A stretch of 64,000 nucleotides of DNA. It comes from Lojkania enalia (Eukaryota; Ascomycota; Dothideomycetes; Pleosporales). Position 1 is the first letter of the stretch. Each line of letters begins with the position of its first letter. This document shows, piece after piece, positions 1 through 11,860 of the stretch. The notes below the pieces were generated by a model that saw nothing but the letters and a program-made list of their open reading frames with translations, ran no database searches and was not told the origin of the DNA. The stretch is taken from contig ML986581.1 in NCBI GenBank assembly GCA_010094045.1, forward strand, positions 434,001 through 498,000. The letters run 5' to 3'. A program made the position numbers and the translations under genes.

Positions 1-523
1 GGTATTTTCCAAACTCAAACGTAGATTAGGATCATTAAAGGATCTTAGATATGTGCAGGAACTATCTGAGGTTGCTTTGTTCCTCACCGCTTGAAAGACT
101 TTGTGATGCACGCTTCTCTTTTCGGGTCACGTGATGAACTCATCGCCTTATCGCGAGATCATAGGCTTGCAATTCTACATAACCAGCGTTTTTCCAATTT
201 CACCACTAATCTGAAGAAAATTAACATTAAATGAAAATCAAATCATGTTATAAATGATATTCCTTTACTAGCTAATGTTTATCCATGTAGAACAAAACTA
301 GATTAAAAAATAACAAAGGAAAACAAGAAACAAGGAGAGCAGAGAAGTGTACAGCAGATCGAAATAGGTCATTTCCCGGTCGTGGTTTACATAATCTATA
401 CCTGCATCATGGCTTCTTCCAGCTACTAATCGACAAGCGGGCAGTTCCGCTGTCGAAATGGACGTGAGAAATGTGCGAAAGTGTATCTGCTTGGGAGAAT
501 TTGAAGGACCGGATTAGGGGTCC
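1..523. other. Non-coding downstream flank of the HET gene
   Basis: AT-rich sequence with no convincing coding frame. It should contain the 3' UTR of the HET gene. No tRNA, repeat or other feature was recognised. Confidence 0.5.
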
Positions 524-2886
524 TCAGTAAATATCTAGTTCCTCAGAAGTTTTCGTGAATACAGAATCATATCTAGGAGTGACTTCCCACCAATCGAATT
601 TTTTCGTGAACTGAGTGTGGCCTAGAATCTTGACCGCTTTCGGGGAAGCGCCACATGGACGAACGATTAGTGGTACAGGAACCCCCTCAATCAACACGAC
701 TTTGTCTCCCGGCCGAACATTCCGCGAGCATCGGCCCCATGTCTTGCCTATCTTTCTATCTGACCAACGAAAGAAAGTAATGCCACTACGAGCAAAGTCC
801 CTGCATATTGCTAAATGGGTGCGAAATATGTCCCTGTATGGAACATACCGAAAACTTCCCTTTCCTAGGGGACGGTTATACAGAGAGTATTGCATCGTAC
901 CTCGACTTCGGAGGAGAGAAAGTGCTTTAGATGCGGAGGATTCACGATTTCGATGGAGAAATATCTTCCAGTCTCGGAATTTTCGGTCTCTAACACCGCC
1001 GGGACTGACCCAATCCATTGCGGAACTTTCGGGGTTTTCATAGAGGAATCTCTCCCGGTCTCGGTCGTCGTCACCGCCGGGACTTGATGTATCTAATAAA
1101 GTTTGCATGGCATCATAAAATTCGCCAGCATACATGAGATTTAAATCCAATGCTGAATGCATATTATTAACATGCAGTGCTTGGTCGGTGTAGTGGTACT
1201 CTTGTCGTGTTTCCCGGAATCGATAACATTCGCCAATAGTAGCAACGCCTCGTGCACGGACTGTGAGGCAGCAAAAATCGTCGGTGAGCTTGTAAAAGTT
1301 TGGAGATGATACATCCTCGTTCCAGAGTTCCTGAGCTTTAAGGTTTTCCTTCCAATGTGAGCACCAGTCCCCACTAGCGAGAATAGCGCTATTCCTCGAG
1401 CTTCCCGCAGCCCAGTCTGGTATCCAAGAAGGTTGTCCAGGTACACTTTTTGTAGCAGCCAGATGTAATATATGCAAAGACTTAGTAACACCAAGAAGGT
1501 GGGCCGTAAAGATTCTATAAATGTCTCCTAGGGAATCCGAATATCCTGGAATGGAGAGTTCCACGCCTGCCTGTCTCTTAACAACTGCCCAAAGACCGAA
1601 GGCCATATCTTTTGGATCTGTTGCTCTTCTAGAATATAATTCTCGAATAAGATCGTTCATTTGGGGGGTTTCAGAATTGTCCATTGGAGGCGCCCATCTC
1701 CCACTGTAGGAAAGAAAGAAAGCCATTGAACAAGCAACAAGAGTGTTGAAGAGGAAGACTGCGTAGACGAGCACAATATGTATAGGTTCAAATATTTGTA
1801 AAATCAAAAAGAAAAGGGGTGTCGAAATGAGTAACAATCCAGAAACCCATACGACTATTATGATTCGGAGGTTGCGAGATAGTTTTTGGGCAAAGGCCAC
1901 ATATTCCAAGAGTTTCAAATGATTAGAGCTCTCTAAGGGTTGAGAGATCTCTGAGAACATTCTAATTCTACTGGTTGTAACTCTTTTCCAAGGCTGAATA
2001 ACGTGGCCTAAGAAATCTGAAGAGCACTGGGCTAGGAAGTTAATGGAGAGCTCAAACCGAGACCAGGTGAGATGGTCGTTACCGCATACAAGGACGGGAT
2101 TCGACGCAAGCAGAACCTCTTGGTAAGTCCATAACCTACGGACCCATTCACGTCCTAGAAGATCCTCCAAGTCTGGGCCCATGACATATTGTGAAGAGAA
2201 TCGCAAGTTGGTATGAAAGTAAAATTGGTCAAAAAAGTTCGCCGGTTCTACGAGCGTTAGTTGTTGGTTGCCTAAAATAGAAGGGAAATACCTCGGAATG
2301 GGAAAGGGTGCTTCTTCAGGCTGTAAGTTGAAAGAAATGCCCGGAAAGCGGCTGCCCATGGACGGGATGTAGATTGCCCTTTATCAAGTGGGGTGCTGTC
2401 GAAATATTCAAGGAAGCCGGCGGTTGCAAGGTACGCCATCGCCCTACCCGTCCTGATATTCCCTTCGCCAAGCCAGATATAGACTGTTTCAGCTGCGGAG
2501 TAGATGTTGCCAATAAGTGGGATTTGATTTGACTTCTCCCCTTTATCATGTTGATTTATACAAACCGCATCGACCCAAATCGAGAATCCTCCGAGCTTTG
2601 CTCTCAGGTGAAGTAAGGCAGAATGGCAGTTCGCTGTTACTTTGAGTTGGATGTTATGCTCACCACAGGTGATGATATGTGGAACGCCGGCATATGTTCC
2701 CCAGACGTAAGACAAGGCGGTAAATGAAGGTTGTTCTTCGAGATCGACGACACGGAGTTCCCCTTGGATCGGATGTGCATACTGATCTGGCACATTAGGA
2801 GGAGTAGGCTGAATGTCGAACAAACGGATATGTTTAGAGCCGGAGGGCAGGGGCCATGAGCTATAGGAGTCGTCTAGCCGAGTCAT
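524..2886 (-). CDS. HET-domain (heterokaryon incompatibility) protein
   Basis: Two exons, 2886-2292 and 2247-524, joined across a 44-bp GT-AG intron (2248-2291) with a perfect ACTAACG branch site; the join keeps frame and gives about 772 residues. HET-family motifs are visible: ALSYVWG (about 57-63), IWVDAVCINQ (about 103-112), RRLWTYQE (about 235-242) and a later SRRATDPKDMAFGL block. Two hydrophobic helices near 326-350 and 355-379 interrupt the soluble part, a common layout in this family. In studied fungi HET proteins trigger cell death when non-self is detected during hyphal fusion; the trigger and partner of this one cannot be read from sequence. The frame is open throughout, so it looks functional, unlike many neighbours. 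The family call is strong; the specific role is inference. Confidence 0.9.
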
Positions 2887-3688
2887 TGTTTACGTTCGGA
2901 CTGGGATTCATTATTCTTGCGATAAAGGTTCCGTGTTGCCAGAGCCTTCTTATCTTCGTTGATGCCTAGGAGATGGCGGGGCTATTCTTCAGCCTCACGC
3001 CTAATGCCTACTCACAAGGCTAGTGCCGTGTTTGAGTGGTTGACTTTTTGTTGCGCTGCCTCGCTGTCACCCCCTGCTTTTATTTAAAGCCCGTACCCCG
3101 CAGACCCTTGAGATTAGGTCCCTGCCGAGAGCCCCATCCAGATACATCGTGACATTGCACGTCGGGGGGAGGTCACGTGAAGCCGCACTGCGTTATATCG
3201 AGTAGCGGATATGGGCTAATTTGGATCTGAGTCACATTGTATTTATAGTTAACTGCGTAATTGGAGAAATTAAGGAGCCATAAGATGGAGTGGAGAGGAA
3301 GGGAACGATGCTGTCTACCACGAGCGTGTCCCTGATTGGCGAACAGAGTGCTACGCGTACCTTTTCCATCCGTGGCAAGATCGTTCTTCATTCGCCCGAA
3401 TGAGACCTCGCTAGAGAGCACCGTGGCCGATATTTTGTTCGAACCAGGCGTATTCTGCTCCAAATTTGGCGCTGTGGTGATTATGTCGGTGGTGAATATG
3501 CTCTAGATTGCTAGCCAATTATAGTGACGTGCATGATGCATTTTGATCGCGACGCGAGGAAGCCGATAGCTCTGAATTCACATATGAGCATGTCGAGAAG
3601 ATGTAGATAGTTCAAATTGATATAGCAATCAAATCTTATTTTTGGTACTATTGACTAGACGGCTAATAATTTCGTAATAAGCATCACA
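2887..3688. other. Intergenic region upstream of the HET gene
   Basis: Contains the promoter side of the HET gene. A pyrimidine-rich stretch lies near 3040-3110 and AT-rich sequence near 3600-3680. Short frames here have no recognisable domain. Confidence 0.4.
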
Positions 3689-4439
3689 ATGGGCAATACA
3701 CAATCCACGGTCAGGGTATTAACTCGCCTCGCCGTCCTCTACGACTTTGCAGCACAGCAATATGGCGTATTCGCGAAGCCGGGTATGCTGGACATTCATA
3801 ACCAGAACCTGGTTGCTTCCTCGCTGTATCCATATTTCATCGGCGGGGTCTTCTTCCTATAGTAAATCATCTAGCTTTCCTGGCCCAGAAGCTGTGAGAC
3901 GGACCCGTTATAGTAGCTGAAAAAAAAACTATAAAGAAATACGCGCGGTGCTATTCGCTGGAAAATTTCTGCAGCGGAAGTGCGGCAGATTCTGTCTTAC
4001 TAGGGGTACGGCTGATAGCTATAGCCTAGATGTTCCTCTGGAATGGAAATGACCTGAAGACGAGTAACATCTTCGTCGTTATGAACACTATCTCACAACT
4101 TTCCTATATCTCTACGCTCTTGCCGGCCCTTAGCGCCATGTCAACGCCTAACTTCCTAACCCATGTTGTCGCTGAAACTTTGCGGGAATTGGTGTCCTTG
4201 ATCTCCTGTACAATACCTCTGCGGTATACTCCCGCAATGCGCCCTCGACCGGCCTCGTCCAAGTCGCGACTGGCGTAGTGTTCGCAACCATGGCCAGCGT
4301 TAGCGACTCGATATTTGGAGGATGTCTGGCTTATGATATGGTCCGGCTGAGTGTGAGATAGAAGAGCAGTTGGAGCACGCTCTTGGACGGGTATGCTGCG
4401 GCGACGGCGAGTATTGTCGGTCTGAAAAATTGGTTCTAG
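3689..4439 (+). pseudogene. Decayed fungal multi-pass membrane protein
   Basis: The frame opens with MGNTQSTVRVLTRLAVLYDF and runs to FFL before stops at 3860 (TAG, TAA, then TAG). Each stop is one C-to-T step from a Gln codon. The same protein resumes around 3940-4030 (YARCYSLENF, then a TAG in place of an expected Trp just before MFLWNGND) and continues through DLKTSNIFVVMNTISQLSYISTLLPAL. A frameshift near 4180 moves it to another frame (NFAGIGVLDLLYNTSA, VASVSDSIFGGCLAYDMV-like blocks), ending GYAAATASIVGLKNWF at the TAG at 4437. The hydrophobic blocks suggest several membrane helices. I recall similar small fungal membrane proteins of unknown function but cannot name the family. Broken by at least four stops and one frameshift. 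Confidence 0.65.
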
Positions 4440-5950
4440 TAGGCCCGACCTCGGACTTTCATGAGCCAGAGAACGGAAGGCGGCTAACGGCGTGTAGTGC
4501 GCGTACGAAGGCGAGATCGGTCGAGGGTGGGAATTCGAAGGTTTGGTAGAACGACGTAGCGGAGGCAGTTTGAGGCGGGTATACACCGTTGTAGATATAC
4601 CATAGCTAGAGTTAAGGGCGTCAGTGGACGGTTGCACCGATCTTGTACACATATTAGTGTTCCTCTCTCCACATATCCAATCGTGTCTTGAGAGTAGCTG
4701 GGTCATGGGAAGGAGACACAAGGTGAGGTGTGGATCCTAACACTCCAGACCGCATGTCGTGTGTCCATGGTACGGCGGGTGGTGCACCTGGATTATTATT
4801 ACGTTTGATGGCTGCGCTTTTGAACCGTCCCTAGGCGTTAGTCGTGGTTATTAGTTGTTGATTGATCGTGCCAAGCGGCTGAGGGAGGTCCGATGGCGGA
4901 GATGCGGGGCAGGTTTCGTGGAGCAGGTGTTTGCCAGTATATCAGGTTCATATTAGTCCGCGCAAATCATCTACACGCGCGGTTTCGCTTGGTCATTATC
5001 GAAGTAATAATGGGCTGATTGTGAGATGAGACAAGAGTAGAGTCTGAAGCACATGCGCGCGTGCAGGTGTACGTGCAATTGCTGGTAGGTGTAGGTGCAG
5101 ATGGGTGGCTGCCTCGGCGCTAGCGACAGATCGGGATGGCCGGGACGGTGGTTGATGGTCGCGTGCTTCGGGCAAAGCGCAACCACCAGACCAAGACAGA
5201 CCAAGGACTCCGCGATAAGCACGCTCCGTTATCTCCAGGCCATCCCACCCGTCGCTCGTCACACTTAGGCCCCAGCCAATATCCAGCCATGGCTCCAATG
5301 CACACAGCAGTCTGGGGCTCTTATCCTCGATCGGGCTATCCGAGTTCGCCGCGGGATCGCCCTGCGTCTGCAACCTGCTCCGCCGTCCAGTGACGCTGGT
5401 GGTGATGATGCCCGGCCGCCTCCCGTCTCCGTCCCTTTAACATTATCATTGTGCAGCCGTTGTTTGATACTCTTAATAGTATCGCCTGCTTGTTCCTATT
5501 CCCCTCTTGCTTATTGGAGCTGTGTTTGCTATTCGGTTGTTTGCTTTGTCTACCGCTTCACGCGAACCTGTCCCTTGCGCCGTGTCCAACCGCCGACCGC
5601 GGATTGCGGGAAAAAAAAAAAAACAACCAGCTACTTACAAGAAAGAAAATATTGCGAGCTCGAGTTCCCTTCGATCTCCAAGCCGCCTGTGCGCGCGGGA
5701 TCCCACGTCAGCTAGTGACTCGACTGCGACTGCGCCCTCGTGGCTGAAGGCGGAGACTCTTCACCACCTGAACCCGACATCTGACCCGCCACGCTCTCGT
5801 TAGCAGACAAGCCAAGCAAGCCTCAGTCTGGGAGGAGGACTGGCAAAAGGAAGCCTACACTCGACAGGGTTATAACCCTCATAGGCCGCCAACGCGACGC
5901 GGAGCCTGTCCGCGGTCACCAGCAATTCCGTCGTCTGTGCTCAAGACAAC
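4440..5950. other. Intergenic region and long leader of the PQ-loop gene
   Basis: Overlapping short frames on both strands have no recognisable domain. A 13-A run sits at 5611-5623. The last few hundred bases are probably promoter and 5' leader of the gene starting at 5951, which would be a long leader if transcription starts near 5450. Confidence 0.4.
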
Positions 5951-7495
5951 ATGCCGCCCTACCTCTCGCCGTTACACCTCATAGAACCATCGTTACCCGC
6001 AAATTGCGAACCTGCGAACGAATTCCTATATCATCTCTCTGCAACCTTCCATACCTGCGTTCCTACGAACCATGCCTTCATATCCACAGTACTCGGAACG
6101 TGCAGCATCATTTCGTGGCTGTTCGCTCAGCTACCCCAGATCTACAAGAACCACCAGCTGAAGTCGACGTCGGGACTCAGCATATTCTTTTTGGCGGAAT
6201 GGCTTTTGGGTGATTTGTCCAACCTCCTCGGCTCGCTCTTGACGAACCAGGCCCTGTGGCAGGTCATCATAGCGGGATACTATGTCTCAGTAGATTGTGC
6301 CTTGGTCGGCCAGTGGATATGGTATGAGCTGTTGAACCACGGCAGGCCACTCCGGCCAGCCTGGAGCCGAATGAACACCTCGACTAGTGATTTTGATCGC
6401 CGTGGCCTCGGGGGCATGCAACAAGTTTTCGACGGCGTGAGCGTCACAAGTTCAGATAGCCAGCCCACAACACCTACAAAGCCCAACCCCAACATGGACA
6501 ACAAGCAGCCACCGAGCAGTCCAAACTGCACCATCCCGCACAGACCAAACCCGATGGACGCTTTCCGAATACCTAACTTCGCTCGCTCTCCAAATTCAAC
6601 AAAGGAGTCCTCGAGCACGCTAAATACACCACCGACCGGCACAAGCCCGAATCGCCTGATACCGAGGGTTGCGAGCTCTAGCTCGCCCATGCCATCGCCG
6701 AAGACAGTCCTCTACATCGCCCTCATCATTGCTGTGCTCTCCAATGGATCTACTGCATCGCCTCTTAGTCCCTTTGCCCCGTCTCCATACCATGGTCTTC
6801 GAATAGATCCAAGAGCATCTGCCTCCCATAGCTCTCCAACTGTCTCTGAAATAGCGGGGAAGGTTTTGTCTTGGATGAGTACGCTTCTTTATCTCGGATC
6901 ACGACTTCCGCAGCTCTACAAGAATCACGTCCGCAAATCCACCGCTGGCTTGAGCCCCACATTATTCGCTGCAGCCTTCTTCGGAAATCTGTTTTATTCC
7001 ACCTCTTTGCTTACTAACCCGTGTGCTTGGAACACCTATGCACCTGGCGAAGGTGCCGGATGGGTTGGCCGTGAGGGCAGTGTACGATCCGACTGGGTCC
7101 TCCGAGCAACGCCCTTCTTCCTCGGCGCTGCGGGAGTCCTCGTCATGGATGCTACAGTAGGATTCCAGTTCTGGTATTTCGGCGACGGGAACGAGCGTGG
7201 AAGGCCCGCGATCCGCGACGAAGAAGTCATCGTTGTCCTCAACGACGACGGGATCCGAAAGAAGAAGAGGTGGCGGTGGCGCCGTGTGAGTGGTTGGATG
7301 CGGGGATGGGTGCCCAGCGTCAGTGTGGCGGGCACGCCCAGTGCGAGTCGCAATGTTACGCCCGCCGAGACTCCTCGACCTACGAGCCCGGTGCCGATTT
7401 CGGGGAGTGCGAATGGGAGGGCGTTGGATGAGGCGAGGGCGTTGTTGGGTACAGAGAGGACGGCTAGTCCGAGGAGTTATGGGGGTGTTTATTGA
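5951..7495 (+). CDS. PQ-loop repeat protein (vacuolar/lysosomal cationic amino acid transporter family)
   Basis: A single open frame of 514 residues. Two PQ-loop repeats are visible: WLFAQLPQIYKNHQLKSTSGLS (near residues 55-77) and SRLPQLYKNHVRKSTAGLSP (near 317-337), each followed by hydrophobic helices, as in the seven-helix Ypq1/Stm1/PQLC2 group. The repeats are separated by about 200 polar Ser/Pro/Asn-rich residues, probably a cytosolic loop; a basic, Ser/Pro-rich tail follows the last helix. Known relatives export basic amino acids across the vacuolar membrane; substrate and location here are inference. The start was chosen because MPPYLSPLHL is the first Met of the frame and precedes the first helix at a normal distance. 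No intron is needed. Confidence 0.88.
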   Translation: MPPYLSPLHLIEPSLPANCEPANEFLYHLSATFHTCVPTNHAFISTVLGTCSIISWLFAQLPQIYKNHQLKSTSGLSIFFLAEWLLGDLSNLLGSLLTNQALWQVIIAGYYVSVDCALVGQWIWYELLNHGRPLRPAWSRMNTSTSDFDRRGLGGMQQVFDGVSVTSSDSQPTTPTKPNPNMDNKQPPSSPNCTIPHRPNPMDAFRIPNFARSPNSTKESSSTLNTPPTGTSPNRLIPRVASSSSPMPSPKTVLYIALIIAVLSNGSTASPLSPFAPSPYHGLRIDPRASASHSSPTVSEIAGKVLSWMSTLLYLGSRLPQLYKNHVRKSTAGLSPTLFAAAFFGNLFYSTSLLTNPCAWNTYAPGEGAGWVGREGSVRSDWVLRATPFFLGAAGVLVMDATVGFQFWYFGDGNERGRPAIRDEEVIVVLNDDGIRKKKRWRWRRVSGWMRGWVPSVSVAGTPSASRNVTPAETPRPTSPVPISGSANGRALDEARALLGTERTASPRSYGGVY

Positions 7496-8880
7496 TTTGC
7501 ATGCGTGAAATGGGGTTCAGCCTGGCCATCGTTGGGGTTTGCATTTGCATTGTTTGGTGGGAGTTTGTTGGGGTGCTTTGTGTACGAGTGTGAATAGGCA
7601 TGGTTTGATATTTGTTTTTATTTTTATTTTTTATTTTTTTTTTTTTTCTTCACTGCATCTTTGCTGGGCTATATATGGTTACATTAGCATTATAGAGGCT
7701 CTCACAAATCTTATGAGCATTTGTTGTTCGATAACTATGTTATATCGCATACACATGAATACTTTTTGGCGGGATATTGCGTATGAACTCCTGGTCATGC
7801 TCATCGTCATGTATCAGGTCGATCATACTCCCGGTACGAATACCTGATGAACGAATCTCCATTCTGATGATTTTCGGCGTAGAAAGAAAGGTCCTTTATA
7901 TCCGAGCTTTGGAGGTTTTTTTTTTTTTTTTTTAAAAATAAAAAAGTCCAGACTTTCTCCCTAATTGGCAGTGCACAGGGAATTATTTTTAGTCCACAGC
8001 TCCTACGCATCAAAGATTTTCGTGAATGTTGTTAGCACAGGACGGGTGTGCATTTGCTGTTGAGTTTCGTGATTCTGGATCTCTGCCGAGAGAACAACAT
8101 CCGGTCGGAAGTGTGTTTTTTTTGGTCGCGGATGCATGGGTGTAGGGGCGCGGACAATTAATTTTTGGCTCTCGGGTATGAGAGAGGGAAAGAGAGAAAG
8201 CGAGCGTGTGCATATCTTTTTAGATTCCAATTGTTGGCTAGAGAAGAACTGTAGTTTTCCAAGCCTTTTAGACGTCTGCGATCAGGAGAGAATATGGACT
8301 TTTGGATTTGTAGTTTTTAGAGTAAATATTTGTTGGGTGGAGATGGTTGGCGCGGATAGTTAACTACAGAGGAACTTATGGAGTTTTGGGATGGTGGGTT
8401 TGGCGGGCTTCGCTTCACTTCCTGAGCGCTTTTAAGTTCTCTTCAATAGTTGATGGGAGTCCCGGAACCCTTATAGGATCATCCGTCCTCATCTTCAAAT
8501 TTTCCGAAAATGGTTTAAAGCTCGTTGCCTTTCTCCTTTCCATCCAAGGTAGCGGGAATATTATCATCAGAGAGCGTTGGTGCCATCGGTTATTCCTGTT
8601 CTTGACTGGGGACAATATTCATGGTAGTCGATTGAGCCCTTGAGGGAACATTTAGGCTGTCATCATCCATTTTAGCTCTCTTAGTATTTCTAAGATAGTG
8701 AAGCAATTGGAAGCACTTGCTAGGTGATGCTTCCATATGAAATGTCATACGAAAGAACACATTTGTTTCCCTCAGGCGCTGTATTGGGGGTAGTACGACC
8801 AAGTGATACTGTCGTCGAAAGATGAAGCCGATCTTAAGCCACATCTCTTCGTTGGCATCGGTGGACCTATTCTTGAACTA
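7496..8880. other. Intergenic region with T-rich tracts
   Basis: Contains the 3' UTR of the PQ-loop gene. T-rich runs lie at about 7617-7649 and 7918-7934. Small frames on both strands show no domain. The region ends at the TA duplication beside the pogo element. Confidence 0.4.
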
Positions 8881-8927
8881 ACGTATTTTATCACTCACCC
8901 GGCAAAATCAGTCATCCGGCAGCCCCA
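8881..8927 (+). repeat. Left terminal inverted repeat of the pogo element
   Basis: About 47 bp, ending near GGCAGCCCCA. It differs from the complement of the right repeat at only a few C/T positions. Confidence 0.85.
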
Positions 8928-10319
8928 TCGATTCTACGCGACTTAACACCTTTAATCAACAATGTCGTCAACGCAACCACCTCAATTAGCTCAGAAAGAA
9001 GGTAGACTGCTTCCAGCTACTGCTGCTTTTCAGAAAGACAAAAAACTACGCGTTTATACGGCTGCCCGGCTATATAATACCCCTCGATCTACACTATAAG
9101 ACCGTCTTGCAGGTGCTCTACCATAGTCTACATCATATACTAAGAAACGAAAGTTATTACTTATAGAAGAGTAATCTCTTGTTTAGTAGATTCTAGACCT
9201 TAACTAATAAGGTTTTCTACTATAGATTATTAATATACAATAAATAGCAGACGCTCTACTTATCACTTATAGCTATAATCCTCCTCCTTAACCTATTAGA
9301 AAATACTGGGTATTACGCTTTATTAATACCTAGTTAGAACTCTAGATAAAGTAGAATTAGAAGTTCTACTTATAATATATAAGATATAAGAATTCTATTA
9401 TAATTAACGCGTAGTTTGAGTATATAGAAGAGATGTATTAGTTATATAGGATTCTAAAAGAGAATACCTATAATTTTAATAAGACTAGCTTTATAATAGA
9501 TATTGCTACAACGTTAAAAGTTATTACTAGTATTAATACTATAGATAGAGCTATTAATATTTAGCTAGATAATCGCGACTAGACTATTATAATTTCTCTT
9601 AAGAAATTAAATAGGCGTAAGATTAGAGAGCTTACCTAAAGAGTCTTCTACATTAATAAGGAAGAGTTCTTCTATATCTATTAATATATCCGTATAAATA
9701 TTATTTTAGAGAAGAATATTTAAAGTAGGTTTAAAGTAACAGGACTTATTCCGTACGATCCTCAGTACGTCTTAATATTGCTTATCGTTGTTAGAATACC
9801 ATCTCAACTAAGGATAGCAGCTGATAATAAGGCTGTATAGACAGCAGAGACGCCATGTACTATATATTAGCTTGATCAGCAGGCTCGACTTATATAAGAC
9901 CTCCTTTATCGCCAGTTATAGAGCCCTACCAGCTAGGCTATCGCGCAGCTTGTCAAAGGCTGCTAAATAGCTATATACTCAGCAACGATCCTAGCAGAGG
10001 AGAATACTAGTCATCGTGCTACCAACCAGCGCTAGCAGCGTTAGCAGCGGCAGCGCTGATAGAATATTACCTCTAGAGGCGTTTTGCAGGCCTAGCAGGG
10101 TCGATTACTTGTCGTAGAGGCTGAGAGGGGTATCTAGGAGGAAGTCTAAGCCTGGGCTGCCGGCGTACGACAATAAGCACCAACAACGTGCAGTAAGTGT
10201 CATATTCAAGGCCATAATAGGCGCCAGTGTACTACTATACAGAGCAGCTGTCTATAAAATTATATTCTGTTATCTTGTATTATTGTTGAGCAATTCCACA
10301 TTGAGTCGCGCCGATTTTG

Positions 10320-10367
10320 GTGGGGCTGCCGGATAACTGATTTTGCCGGATGAGTGATAAAATACGT
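10320..10367 (-). repeat. Right terminal inverted repeat of the pogo element
   Basis: Complement of the left end, starting TGGGGCTGCC and ending AAAATACGT, followed by the TA duplication. Confidence 0.85.
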
Positions 10368-11428
10368 TATTCCCTACAGCCTTAGTCACCCAAGTCTGTC
10401 ATTAGGACAGAGAACGGCCCGCCGCTTCCATGCTGTCGTTAGCTTTTGCCTTCTTCTTCACTTATCTCTCATCCGCAACCAGACGCTTCCACTTCCTATC
10501 AAAACAGACTTTGGCCCCATCATCCTATTGTGTAGCCTCAAAATGTGTCAGTTTCTTATTATATCTATATCTTTTTGTTTTAGGTGAATCTTTTCTTACC
10601 ATTTTACGTTTAGGCGTACAAATTGGTTATATATCCCCGTTCGAGGAAGATTGTTGGAAATATTTCTAGGCGGAAATTGGCCGCCGTTGATGAACGCCAT
10701 GGTGGGCGGGATGAGGGAAATTCTTGGGCGAGTTCCTAGCAGAGATTTGAGATGTTCGGGAGGAGTGTAGATGATAAGGGGAGTGAGATTGGAGAAAGAT
10801 GAGAGGGGGAGGTAGAGAAGTGGAGGAGAGGGCGTGACTATACATATATAGTGAGGGCGGTGTAAATTTAGGCAAGAGGTGATGATGAATACCTAATCCA
10901 GAGTAATAACAATATATATAGTGAGAGAATACGGTGTAGACTGAGATGAGATGTAAGAGACGTTATTTAAATCAGTGCATTAACGATATAGATAGTGAGA
11001 GAATGCAGTCTTCATTTAGCCGAGAGGTAAGAGATGCTATTTATATCAATGTCCCCGCCTCTATAGTCGTTTCCGACCTCCCGTATTATTATAATTTCCT
11101 ATGCCTACCAGTAATTTTAGTTGGTAGTTACGTGGTCACTCTCCGTATGCTCATCTTATGGCGATATAATGAAGGCGCGGATGAGTATAGAAGGATTAGG
11201 ATTGCAAGACTCGTGATATCTCAGACTAGTTTTAGTAATACTTAGGAGAAGCGTAGCGCCTATTCATAAGCTATTCAGGTTTATATAGAAAAATGATCAT
11301 CAACCTATAATTTGGATGCCCCATATCCTATCAATACCTTCACTAATCGATAGAGTTATTTCATTCCAATTGAGTGAGCCTAAATACTCCAATCACACAT
11401 GAACATTGTGCGCCAATAATAAACCAAC
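10368..11428. other. Intergenic region with a degenerate tandem repeat
   Basis: No recognisable gene. Contains the roughly 71-bp tandem repeat annotated separately and otherwise AT-rich sequence. Confidence 0.4.
10841..11060 (+). repeat. Degenerate tandem repeat, about 71 bp x 3
   Basis: Three diverged units share an ATATA-GTGAG core (GTGAG at 10851, 10921 and 10993) and a downstream GAG-TAAGAGA-like block followed by TTATTT. Spacings are 70 and 72 bp. Confidence 0.5.
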
Positions 11429-11860
11429 TCATTGCTGATTCTGACTGGCATCTCTCGATAGCTCCATGAGCATCTCTCTTGTAGCGCTCAAGCTCTTTGA
11501 GTCTCCGTAAATAGCCGCAATCAAGCTACCGTCGATGTTCGGAAACTCGCGCTCGAGTAGCGCCTGGTTATTATCATCTTCGGATGGTTGTTTGGACGCT
11601 TCGTAGGCTTGCATCGTCTCCAACTGCTCCGCGCGGTCTTGTCCACTTGGTAGTGCTAGATCGGTCGCGCTTCGACGGGGTGGAAGGCCCGGAGGTTGCT
11701 CGAATGGTTGCTGCTGTGCCGACTGTTGGGTACCGTAATGAGACTGGTATTCCTGGCCATATTGCTGTTGCTGTGGTTGCGGATTCTGTTGCTGATATTG
11801 CTCTTGCCATTCCTGCTGCGAGGATTCTGAGAACCGTTGATTGGGGAACTGGTTCGACAT
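11429..11860 (-). CDS. Small Gln-rich CUE-domain-like protein
   Basis: An open frame of 143 residues. The first 75 residues are low-complexity and Gln/Pro-rich (repeated QQ, PQPQQQQY) and probably disordered. Residues about 100-135 (LEREFPNIDGSLIAAIYGD...LSATREMLMELS) match the pattern of a ubiquitin-binding CUE domain: a hydrophobic-FP motif in the first helix and a Leu pair in the last. CUE proteins bind mono-ubiquitin or ubiquitin-like surfaces in trafficking and protein quality control. The target here is unknown. The start is the only Met before the Gln-rich part. Length and architecture resemble small hypothetical proteins common in filamentous ascomycetes (recollection, not searched). 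Confidence 0.75.
   Translation of the reverse strand: MSNQFPNQRFSESSQQEWQEQYQQQNPQPQQQQYGQEYQSHYGTQQSAQQQPFEQPPGLPPRRSATDLALPSGQDRAEQLETMQAYEASKQPSEDDNNQALLEREFPNIDGSLIAAIYGDSKSLSATREMLMELSRDASQNQQ

Larger units (their letters stand above)
8881..10367 (+). mobile_element. Fot1/pogo DNA transposon, RIP-degraded and internally deleted
   Basis: Terminal inverted repeats of about 47 bp bound the element: the left starts ACGTATTTTATCACTCA at 8881 and the right is its complement ending at 10367. A TA duplication flanks both sides (8879-8880, 10368-10369), as expected for this family. Translation, ignoring many stops, gives a Fot1-like start (near 8961), an HTH region, the YNF-[DN]-[EK]-T-[GS]-F first-acidic block near 9470, and an NREWTTVI-like block near 9570. 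It then jumps to the C-terminal part with a zinc knuckle (C-X2-C-X4-H-X4-C) near 10188-10230. The central DDE region is missing, so the copy cannot be autonomous. The middle is very AT-rich while both ends are less so, fitting RIP. Confidence 0.85.

Noticed and set aside
4104..4721. Minus-strand frame of 205 codons
   Set aside because: It overlaps the coherent plus-strand membrane-protein pseudogene in antisense and has no domain of its own.
10188..10240. Zinc-knuckle peptide as an independent gene
   Set aside because: It is the C-terminus of the pogo transposase and lies inside the terminal inverted repeats.
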